Below, in pieces: positions 27,846 to 35,318 of a stretch of DNA of 64,000 nucleotides. This DNA is from Adhaeribacter aquaticus DSM 16391. GTDB taxonomy: Bacteria; Bacteroidota; Bacteroidia; Cytophagales; Hymenobacteraceae. Both the position numbers and the translations under genes were made by a program. Position 1 is the stretch's first letter. The number at the start of each line of letters is the position of its first letter. Under the pieces are notes generated by a model. The model made no database searches, was not told the DNA's origin, and worked only from the letters and a program-made list of their open reading frames with translations. The stretch covers positions 3,614,634-3,678,633 of the forward strand of contig NZ_KI421517.1 of assembly GCF_000473365.1 (NCBI RefSeq), in the 5' to 3' direction.

Positions 27846-29678
27846 ATGAACAAATGGCTACTACAATTACGATATTTCTTCTTTTGGATAATTTTTTTCG
27901 TAGGGTGCAAAGCAATTTTTGTGGCTTACCATACTTCTCAGGCTAAATATTTAACTGCTTCGGAGATTTTCAGGATTTTTGGCTATGGCTTACGCTTAGA
28001 TGTTTCCTTTGCTGCTTATATAAGTGTTTTCCCTTTCTTTTTGCTATTGCTTCAAGCGTTCCTGCCCCAGTTAAAAATACATTCTCTTATTAGGGTTTAC
28101 ACGTATTTTTTAATTGCTCTCATAGGTTTATTTACAGTAATAGATCTGGAGCTTTATAATGCCTGGGGCTTCCGGTTAGATGCTACACCGTTGCAATATT
28201 TAGCCACTCCCCACGAAATGATGGCATCTGCCGGAACTGCTCCTGTTTTCCTTTTAGCCACTATTTTGTTTATATTAATCCTTCTATCAACTTTCTTTTT
28301 CCGGAGGTATTGGCGCAATTTGCCTTTACCAAACAAGAGGCAATATATATATATAGGTGTTTCTTTTCTTTATTTGATTATTCTCATTATTCCAATCCGG
28401 GGAGGTATTCAGCAAATTCCGGTTAACCAAAGTGATGTTTATTTTTCGGACAAAGCTTTTGCCAATCATGCGGCTGTTAACCTGCCCTGGAACCTGATGT
28501 ATTCCCTAAGCAAAAAGAATTTTGATTTAAAGAATCCCTACCATTATTTTCCGGATTCAACCGCCCGGCAATATGTAGCAGAAATGTATAAATATCCGGC
28601 CGGAAAAGTGCTGCCAGTATTAAAAGACGAACGACCTAATATTATTTTTATCATACTGGAAAGTTATACAGGCAAATTGGTGGGATGCCTGGGAGGGGAA
28701 CCTGGAGTAACACCTAATTTAGACCAACTAGCTAAAGAGGGGATTGTATTTGATAGTATTTATGCCAGCGGCGACAGAACCGAAAAAGGCTTGGTGGCTT
28801 TATTAAGTGGTTACCCGGTACAAACCACCACCTCCATTGTTAAAACTCCCCGGAAAACTGAAAAGCTACCTCATTTAAATAAAATACTGGAAGAAGCCGG
28901 ATACCAAAGCAGTTTCTTTTACGGCGGCGAGTTAGCCTTTGCTAATATTAAGTCTTATCTGTTAACGGCCGGTTACGACAAATTAAGGAGCAAATACGAC
29001 TTCGATAAAAAAGATTATAACTCTAAGTGGGGCGTGCACGATCATGTTTTATTTAATCAGGTGATAAATGAGTTGCGCCAGGAGAAAACCCCTTTTTTCG
29101 CTACCATCATGACCTTAAGCAGTCATGAGCCTTATGATATTCCTATTTCCGAAAAGTTTAAAGGTACCGATGAGGCTACTCAATTCAAGAATTCGGTTTA
29201 TTATACTGATGTTGCCATAGGGGAATTTATAACTGCGGCCCGAAAAGAACCTTGGTGGGATAATACCTTGCTTATACTGGCTGCTGATCACGGCCATCGT
29301 TTTCCGGGCAATGATTCAAATAATAAACCATCCAAATTCCGAATTCCTTTTATTTTGTCGGGTGGAGCTTTAATGGAAAAAGGAAAAGTAATTTCAAAAA
29401 TTGGTTCTCAGACAGATATTGTACCTACTGTTTTAGCCCAATTGGATTTGCCTTTTCAGTCCTTTGTTTGGGGTAAAAATTTATTAAATCCAGGCGCCAG
29501 TTCTTTTGCCTTTTATGTGTTCAACGACGGGTTTGGTTTTGTTAGCCCCCAAGGTGCCGTTACTTTTGACAATATAGCCAAAAAAATAATTGAAAAAGAT
29601 CCGCAAGTTCCGGTTCATCAGCTGGAACGAGGCAAAGCGTATATGCAATATTCCTTTGAAGATTTTTTGAAGAAGTAA
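27846..29678 (+). CDS. LTA synthase-family membrane phosphatase/transferase
   Basis: This 610-residue inner-membrane protein has five hydrophobic segments in the first 190 residues and a periplasmic alkaline-phosphatase/sulfatase-fold domain (about 262-570). Active-site landmarks are RPNIIFIILESY (metal-ligand E272), SGDRTEKG with probable nucleophile T312, WGVHDHVLF and LAADHGHR. LtaS-family proteins transfer phosphoglycerol or similar groups. Gram-negative relatives such as OpgB or phosphoethanolamine-type enzymes act on periplasmic glycans or lipids, so the acceptor here is unknown. The gene is monocistronic. Confidence 0.9.
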   Translation: MNKWLLQLRYFFFWIIFFVGCKAIFVAYHTSQAKYLTASEIFRIFGYGLRLDVSFAAYISVFPFFLLLLQAFLPQLKIHSLIRVYTYFLIALIGLFTVIDLELYNAWGFRLDATPLQYLATPHEMMASAGTAPVFLLATILFILILLSTFFFRRYWRNLPLPNKRQYIYIGVSFLYLIILIIPIRGGIQQIPVNQSDVYFSDKAFANHAAVNLPWNLMYSLSKKNFDLKNPYHYFPDSTARQYVAEMYKYPAGKVLPVLKDERPNIIFIILESYTGKLVGCLGGEPGVTPNLDQLAKEGIVFDSIYASGDRTEKGLVALLSGYPVQTTTSIVKTPRKTEKLPHLNKILEEAGYQSSFFYGGELAFANIKSYLLTAGYDKLRSKYDFDKKDYNSKWGVHDHVLFNQVINELRQEKTPFFATIMTLSSHEPYDIPISEKFKGTDEATQFKNSVYYTDVAIGEFITAARKEPWWDNTLLILAADHGHRFPGNDSNNKPSKFRIPFILSGGALMEKGKVISKIGSQTDIVPTVLAQLDLPFQSFVWGKNLLNPGASSFAFYVFNDGFGFVSPQGAVTFDNIAKKIIEKDPQVPVHQLERGKAYMQYSFEDFLKK

Positions 29679-29884
29679 CTAAATATAAACCTCACAGCCT
29701 ATCCTTAGGGGTTTGCAGTTTTAATATATGGAAAAGAATTTGTTTAAATATATTGTAGATTTAGATTGTTATAAGCTTTAATCAAAAAACAGTAATTGCC
29801 AGGTTCTTTTACTTATCTGCCATGGGGTATGCGTGTTATACTAAAACGGTAGATGGTGGATTATGAGCTGTAAACTAAAATTCG

Positions 29885-29892
29885 TACCTTTG
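29885..29892 (+). promoter_or_regulatory. Candidate -7 element of mtaB
   Basis: TACCTTTG followed by CA is an excellent match to the Bacteroidota -7 box. It ends only 7 bases before the ATG at 29900, suggesting a very short or absent leader. Confidence 0.5.
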
Positions 29893-29899
29893 CAGCCTG

Positions 29900-31222
29900 A
29901 TGAAAAAAGTGGCATTTTATACGTTAGGTTGTAAGCTCAATTTTTCAGAAACCTCTTCTATATCCCGAATATTTCAGGAGAGAGGATATGAAAAAGTAGC
30001 GTTTGAGGAGAAGGCGGATATTTACGTCATAAATACCTGTTCGGTAACAGATAATGCGGATAAGAAATGCCGCAAAGTGGTTAAAGAAGCTTTAAAGCAT
30101 TCACCAGATGCATTCATCACAATTGTCGGGTGTTATGCTCAATTAAAACCAAAAGAAATTGCTGAAATTCCGGGTGTGCATGCCGTGTTGGGGGCCGCCG
30201 AAAAGTTTCAGCTAGTAGATATTCTGGACGGTTTTGAAAAACCTGAAAAAGCAGCCATACATGCCAGCCCCATTAGTGCGGCCACTACCTTTCATACCGC
30301 TTATTCTTTCGGCGACCGGACCCGTACTTTTTTAAAGGTGCAGGATGGTTGCGATTATTCCTGTACCTTCTGCACCATTCCGTTAGCACGCGGTAAAAGT
30401 CGCAGCAACGCTATTGCTGATGTTATTAAGGCAGCGCACGAAATAGCCCAAACTGAAGTAAAAGAAATTGTATTAACCGGCGTCAATTTAGGGGATTTTG
30501 GTATACAGGCTGGAATTGGACGGAAGGAGACTTTTTATGATTTAGTTCAGGAATTAGATAAAGTAGAAGGCATAAACCGGTTCAGGATATCTTCTATTGA
30601 GCCAAATTTACTGCGGGATGAAATAATTGAATTTGTGGCTACTTCTAAAAAGTTTATGCCTCATTTTCATATTCCTTTACAATCTGGTTCTGATAAAGTT
30701 TTAAAGCTCATGCGCCGGCGTTACCTACGCGAGGTGTACACGAGTCGGGTCCAGAAGATTAAAACGTTAATGCCGCATGCATGTATTGGGGTAGATGTAA
30801 TTGTAGGTTTTCCTGGTGAAACAGAGGAAGATTTTCTGGAGACGTACAATTTTCTGAATGATTTAAATATAAGTTACCTGCACGTATTTCCATACTCGGA
30901 ACGGGCTAATACCATTGCTGTAGATTTACCCGGTACGGTACCCGTAAAAGAACGTAATCGTAGGGCAGATATGCTTCGGATATTATCAGAGAAAAAGAAG
31001 CGGTTGTTCTACGAGCAGAATTTAGGCACCAAAACAACTGTTTTATTTGAAGCCGACATCCATAATGGATTAATGGAAGGTTTTACCGAAAATTATATTA
31101 GAGTAGTAGCTAAATACGATCCGATTCTGGTAAATGAAACTAAATTTGTATGCCTGACTGAAATTAATGCTAGTGGATTAATGGAAGCAGAGGAAGCTTA
31201 TCAGGAAGTTTTACAACATTAA
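29900..31222 (+). CDS. mtaB: tRNA (t6A37) methylthiotransferase MtaB
   Basis: MtaB adds a methylthio group to t6A37 in tRNAs that read ANN codons. The 440-residue protein has the three-domain build of the family. The first cluster is bound by C11 (LGCKLNFSET), C47 (NTCSVTDNAD) and C78 (VGCYAQLKP); the radical-SAM motif CDYSCTFC gives C151, C155 and C158. The LGCKLN start distinguishes MtaB from MiaB (YGCQMN). A C-terminal TRAM domain follows residue 370. It ends at a strong terminator. Confidence 0.94.
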   Translation: MKKVAFYTLGCKLNFSETSSISRIFQERGYEKVAFEEKADIYVINTCSVTDNADKKCRKVVKEALKHSPDAFITIVGCYAQLKPKEIAEIPGVHAVLGAAEKFQLVDILDGFEKPEKAAIHASPISAATTFHTAYSFGDRTRTFLKVQDGCDYSCTFCTIPLARGKSRSNAIADVIKAAHEIAQTEVKEIVLTGVNLGDFGIQAGIGRKETFYDLVQELDKVEGINRFRISSIEPNLLRDEIIEFVATSKKFMPHFHIPLQSGSDKVLKLMRRRYLREVYTSRVQKIKTLMPHACIGVDVIVGFPGETEEDFLETYNFLNDLNISYLHVFPYSERANTIAVDLPGTVPVKERNRRADMLRILSEKKKRLFYEQNLGTKTTVLFEADIHNGLMEGFTENYIRVVAKYDPILVNETKFVCLTEINASGLMEAEEAYQEVLQH

Positions 31223-31240
31223 TTAATTATGATTTACCAT

Positions 31241-31280
31241 AAAAAGAAAAGCCTGGCTGATTAGCCAGGCTTTTCTTTTT
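31241..31280. terminator. Strong intrinsic terminator after mtaB
   Basis: A perfect 18-bp stem (31241-31258 with 31263-31280) with a GATT loop includes an A-rich left flank and T-rich right flank. It lies 18 bases after the mtaB stop. Confidence 0.92.
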
Positions 31281-31408
31281 ATCCTAAAAATTCAGGTAAA
31301 ACCATTTAATTATATTTTTAAAGTAGTATTATTAAAAGCTGATTTTAAATTATAATTAGTAAATATTACCAAATAAGCGTTTTACTTTAAAGCATAGTTT
31401 TTTACCTA

Positions 31409-32665
31409 ATGGTGGTTATATCGTCATTTGGGGCCATAATTGGTTTGGCTCTGGCTATTTTTTTAATTCTTAAAAAATTACACCCGGTTTATGCCTTATT
31501 GGCGGGTGCACTGGTAGGAGGCGTTGTGGGCGGGGCGTCTATGCAGGATACCGTAAATTTTATGTTTGCTGGTTCAAAAGATATCCTGCCAGCGGTATTG
31601 CGGGTTTTGGCTGCCGGCGTTTTAGCCGGAGTGCTTATGGAGTCAGGGGCTTCCATTACCATAGCTGAAACCATTATTAAAACGGTAGGCGAAAAGCGTA
31701 TTTTATGGGCGTTGGCCCTATCTACTTTTATTTTAACTGCTTCAGGAGTATTTATATATGTAGCTGTTATTACAGTAGCTCCTATTGCTTTAACCCTTGG
31801 TTTGCGTACGCATACGTCTAAGGCAGCTATTTTATTAGCTATGATTGGTGGGGGCAAAGCTGGCAATATTATTTCGCCCAACCCCAATACTATTGCCGCG
31901 GCAGATGCTTTTAAATTAGAACTAACTACCGTAATGTTGGCTGGAATAGTTCCGGCATTAGTAGGTATAGTGGCTTCGGCGTTGGTGGCGGGAGTGCTAA
32001 ATAAAAAAGGAGAAATGGTCGGGGAGGAACATATAAATTACCAGCATCAAAATTTGCCATCCTTTTTAGCAGCTATTTCCGGTCCTGTTTTAGCTATTGC
32101 CTTGTTAGCCTTAAATCCGCTAACCGGAATAAAAATTGATCCTATGATAGCCTTGCCAGTAGGAGGTATTGCCGGGGCTTTATTTATGGGTAAGATTAAG
32201 AACATAAGCCAGTATGCTAGCAGTGGTTTAGATAAAACTTTGGGGGTAGCTGTTTTGCTCCTATGTACTGGTTGTATTGCCGGTATTATAGCTAACTCTA
32301 CTTTAAAAGATATTATAACCAATGGGTTACAGTCTTTTGGGTTGCCTGCTTTTTTATTGGCACCTTTATCGGGAATTGCCATGTCGGCGGCTACAGCTTC
32401 TACAACCTCTGGTACGGCAGTAGCCTCTACCGTTTTTGGACCTACAATTTTATCTTTGGGTGTTCCGGCTCTATCGGCGGCAGCTATGGTACATGCCGGG
32501 GCAACCGTATTGGATCATTTACCCCATGGCAGCTTTTTCCATGCCTCCAGTGGCAGTGTTTTTATGGATATTCGTCAGCGTTTGCAGCTAATACCTTATG
32601 AGACTTTAATTGGTTTAGTTTTAACTATTGTATCAACTTTAATCTTTGGCTTTTTTGCCAACTAA
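31409..32665 (+). CDS. GntP-family gluconate/organic-acid permease
   Basis: This 418-residue inner-membrane transporter of the GntP family imports gluconate or related hydroxy acids with protons. It has about 12 hydrophobic helices. Family-like segments are LAAGVLAGVLMESGASITIAETI, GGGKAGNIISPNPNTIAAADAF and ATASTTSGTAVASTVFGP, plus the late MVHAGATVLDHLPHGSFFHA. The downstream gene is glycerate kinase, whose ATG at 32673 lies 7 bases past this stop, so glycerate or a precursor is a likely cargo. This is inference from context. Confidence 0.88.
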   Translation: MVVISSFGAIIGLALAIFLILKKLHPVYALLAGALVGGVVGGASMQDTVNFMFAGSKDILPAVLRVLAAGVLAGVLMESGASITIAETIIKTVGEKRILWALALSTFILTASGVFIYVAVITVAPIALTLGLRTHTSKAAILLAMIGGGKAGNIISPNPNTIAAADAFKLELTTVMLAGIVPALVGIVASALVAGVLNKKGEMVGEEHINYQHQNLPSFLAAISGPVLAIALLALNPLTGIKIDPMIALPVGGIAGALFMGKIKNISQYASSGLDKTLGVAVLLLCTGCIAGIIANSTLKDIITNGLQSFGLPAFLLAPLSGIAMSAATASTTSGTAVASTVFGPTILSLGVPALSAAAMVHAGATVLDHLPHGSFFHASSGSVFMDIRQRLQLIPYETLIGLVLTIVSTLIFGFFAN

Positions 32666-32672
32666 AGCTACT

Positions 32673-33794
32673 ATGAAGTTTATTCTTGCTCCCGATTCTT
32701 TCAAAGAAAGTATGACCGCCAAAGAGGCTTGCGAGGCCATGGCAAGAGGCATTAAACAGGTAATACCTGATGCAGTTTGTATCCAAGTACCCTTAGCCGA
32801 CGGGGGGGAAGGTACAATGCAGGCTTTGGCTGATGCTACAGGCGGTACGGTATTTTACCAGGAGGTAACTGATCCATTGAGTAATTTAATTAGAGGTGAA
32901 TATGCCATTCTTGGTGATGGGGAAACCGGGGTAGTAGAATTGGCTAGTGCCAGTGGTTTACATTTGGTGCCAAAAGAAAAACGAAATCCTTTAGTTACTA
33001 CAACTTACGGTACTGGTCAACTAATTAAAGCATTGCTGGCAAAAGGTATAAAAAAACTCATTATAGCCATTGGTGGCAGTGCTACTAATGATGGAGGAGT
33101 TGGTCTTTTGCAGGCTTTAGGAATACGATTCCTGGATGAGAACGAGGAGGAAATAGGCTTTGGCGGGCGGGAATTGGGTAAAATAACAACTATTGAAACG
33201 GCAGGGTTAATTACTAACAATGTGCCGCTGGAGGTGGAGGTAGCTTGCGATGTAACAAATCCTTTAACTGGCCCTACCGGAGCTTCTCGTATTTACGGAC
33301 CTCAGAAAGGCGCTACGGAAGAAATGATCAGTGAACTCGATAGAAACTTAGAACATTATGCTGAAAAAATTAAAGAGTATTTGAATGTCGATATAAATCA
33401 AGTGCCAGGAGCCGGTGCCGCCGGAGGTACCGGTGCTGGTTTAATGGCTTTCTTACAAGCTACTTTAGTTCCAGGAATAAATTTGGTAATAAAGCATTCG
33501 GGCATCGAAAATAAAATAAAGGATGCTGATTTTATTTTTACCGGTGAGGGAAGTATTGATCATCAAACGGTAAATGGAAAAACTATTTCGGGGGTAGTAA
33601 AGTTAGCGCAGAAATATCAAAAGCCGGTTATTGCTTTTGCCGGACGTGTTTGCGACCACGAAATGTTGTACCAGTTAGGGTTGAAATCTGTTTTTGGTAT
33701 TCTTCCGGAAGTTTGTTCCTTAGAAGAGGCTTTAAGGAAGGGCAAATTAAATCTGGAACAAACGACAACTGCAGTTACACGCGTACTTTTTTAA
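32673..33794 (+). CDS. Glycerate kinase (GarK/GlxK family)
   Basis: This enzyme phosphorylates D-glycerate (to 2-phosphoglycerate in the GarK/GlxK class). The start MKFILAPDSFKESMTAKEACEAM is the classic family N-terminus. It also has PLADGGEGTMQAL, IAIGGSATNDGGVG, PGAGAAGGTGAGLMAF and DFIFTGEGSIDHQT. The frame is open 27 bases earlier, overlapping the permease gene, but the family start is the ATG at 32673. It forms a two-gene unit with the GntP permease, giving uptake and entry of glycerate into lower glycolysis. Confidence 0.94.
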   Translation: MKFILAPDSFKESMTAKEACEAMARGIKQVIPDAVCIQVPLADGGEGTMQALADATGGTVFYQEVTDPLSNLIRGEYAILGDGETGVVELASASGLHLVPKEKRNPLVTTTYGTGQLIKALLAKGIKKLIIAIGGSATNDGGVGLLQALGIRFLDENEEEIGFGGRELGKITTIETAGLITNNVPLEVEVACDVTNPLTGPTGASRIYGPQKGATEEMISELDRNLEHYAEKIKEYLNVDINQVPGAGAAGGTGAGLMAFLQATLVPGINLVIKHSGIENKIKDADFIFTGEGSIDHQTVNGKTISGVVKLAQKYQKPVIAFAGRVCDHEMLYQLGLKSVFGILPEVCSLEEALRKGKLNLEQTTTAVTRVLF

Positions 33795-34202
33795 TCATAT
33801 TTAAATATTCCTCCTCCTTAATTTTAAAATAGTAAAATTTTTTGAATTTTATTTTGCATATATTCAAGGGTTTAGCAAATAATAAATATAACAAACCCAT
33901 AGTTAGTACATGCTGTTGTTTTAAAAATAAATAGTAATTTGGAAAATAATTTGTCTAATAATGCTATAATATATTTGAATTTGGTATTAAAAAATGATAA
34001 ATTAGAACATTCTTACCAGAAATAGGAGGTTATCTATAAGAGTGACATATTTGAATTAGCATCCTAAGCAAATGGATACTATTCTAACTACATAGGAAAT
34101 TTAATTAAGATTTTTTTTACCTACTCCCGGTTCGAATAAATAATAAAAACGAAAAATTGTATAATTATTCCTATTCTGCTAACCTAGAGTAACTTAACAA
34201 AG
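33795..34202. other. AT-rich intergenic region, 408 bases
   Basis: No gene is seen on either strand. There is a GGTTCGAAT sequence at 34129-34137 that resembles part of a tRNA T arm, but no acceptor or anticodon arms accompany it. No strong hairpin follows glycerate kinase, and no clear promoter element was found for the receiver gene downstream. Confidence 0.5.
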
Positions 34203-34658
34203 ATGATTGACAGGGTTTTAATAATTGACGACGACGAGGTAACATCTATTCTTTGTGAATTTATAATGGAGCGTTATGAATTCGTAAGAGAAGTGATAAT
34301 GCTAAAAAATGGACTGGAAGGAATTGAATACTTTGAAGGTTTTCTGGAGGAGGCAGGGCAATACGGGTTAGAACCAGCTCCGGCCTTAATTTTTCTGGAT
34401 TTGAACATGCCTGTCATGAATGGGTGGGATTTTTTAGATGAATATTGTGAAAAATACCAACCTATTTTACCAAATACTAAAATTGTTATTTTATCGTCTA
34501 CCATAGATCTGGAAGATTTAGAACGAGCTATGGAATATGAGGTGGTAGTGGATTTTCTAAACAAACCATTAAATGATGCTTCTATTTCTAAGTTAAGAGC
34601 AAACGAAAAGCTTCAACACCTTTTTAACCTGGAACAAAAAGTTTTTGTAGTAAAATAA
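34203..34658 (+). CDS. Stand-alone response-regulator receiver protein (CheY-like)
   Basis: This 151-residue protein is a single receiver domain with no output domain. The acidic pocket is DDDE (9-12), the phosphoacceptor is D66 in FLDLNMP, the switch residue is S98/S99 in ILSST, and the conserved lysine is K121 in LNKP. Such proteins signal by protein contact, often with a hybrid kinase encoded elsewhere. A slightly longer alpha2-beta3 region (about 45-62) is typical of a Bacteroidota subgroup. No kinase gene is adjacent. Confidence 0.92.
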   Translation: MIDRVLIIDDDEVTSILCEFIMERYEFVREVIMLKNGLEGIEYFEGFLEEAGQYGLEPAPALIFLDLNMPVMNGWDFLDEYCEKYQPILPNTKIVILSSTIDLEDLERAMEYEVVVDFLNKPLNDASISKLRANEKLQHLFNLEQKVFVVK

Positions 34659-34769
34659 ATTTTACCCTCAGACAAGAAATACATTATTTTTTAAATAGTT
34701 TTATCACTACTTACTTATGGTAAGCAGATTTAAATTAACAAATTATTTATCCAACCTATAAATCTTGCG

Positions 34770-34777
34770 TAAGTTTG
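34770..34777 (+). promoter_or_regulatory. Candidate -7 element of the DUF4268 gene
   Basis: TAAGTTTG fits TAnnTTTG and ends 4 bases before the ATG at 34782. A leaderless transcript would result if it is used. A matching -33 was not found. Confidence 0.4.
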
Positions 34778-34781
34778 CTTC

Positions 34782-35243
34782 ATGTATACGCGTGAACAAG
34801 CCTCTCTACTCCGCCAAGCTTTCTGGACTGCATTTGGCCAGTATATGACTCCTATTCTATCAGCAGAAGGCCTGAAGGTAAATTGGTTAAATTATAAAAC
34901 CGGTGTAAAAAGCGTTTTCTTCCGGATGCGGGCCGATAAACGAACAGCGTCCATTGGGATTGATATTACCCATGCTGATATTGAACTTCAGGAATTATTT
35001 TTCGACCAGTTTCTGGCGTTAAAAGGTTTGTTGCACGAAACTGTTGGAGAAGAATGGGACTGGGTGCTGCATACGCAAGACGAAAATTACCAAACCATTA
35101 CCCGGATATACAAAGAAATTGAGGGAGTTAATGTATTCAACAGAGAAGATTGGCCAGCTATAATATCTTTTCTAAAGCCTCGCATTATAGCCCTGGACGC
35201 CTTTTGGAGCGATGCGCAGTATAGCTTTGAAGACCTGAAATAA
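34782..35243 (+). CDS. DUF4268 domain protein
   Basis: This 153-residue cytoplasmic protein fits the DUF4268 family: it starts with REQASLLRQAFWTAFGQYM, then KVNWLNYKTGVKSVFFRM, then GIDITHADIELQELFFDQF, and ends DAFWSDAQYSFEDL. No signal peptide or membrane segment is present. Function of the family is not established; some related domains occur in proteins with nuclease-like folds, but no catalytic motif can be asserted here. It is a single gene ending in a strong terminator. Confidence 0.82.
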   Translation: MYTREQASLLRQAFWTAFGQYMTPILSAEGLKVNWLNYKTGVKSVFFRMRADKRTASIGIDITHADIELQELFFDQFLALKGLLHETVGEEWDWVLHTQDENYQTITRIYKEIEGVNVFNREDWPAIISFLKPRIIALDAFWSDAQYSFEDLK

Positions 35244-35259
35244 AGACCGGTAAAACAAC

Positions 35260-35302
35260 AAAATAAAAAAGCTGCAATAAATTACTGCAGCTTTTTTATT
35301 TT
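35260..35302. terminator. Bidirectional intrinsic terminator
   Basis: A perfect 17-bp stem (35260-35276 with 35286-35302) with a 9-base loop lies between the convergent DUF4268 gene and the alpha-galactosidase gene. A-rich and T-rich flanks suit both directions. Confidence 0.92.
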
Positions 35303-35318
35303 ATGGTTTTAACAGAAA

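Noticed and set aside
34110-34145. GGTTCGAAT resembling a tRNA T arm
   Set aside because: No acceptor stem, D arm or anticodon arm with matching pairs was found around it, so it is not a tRNA gene or a clear fragment.
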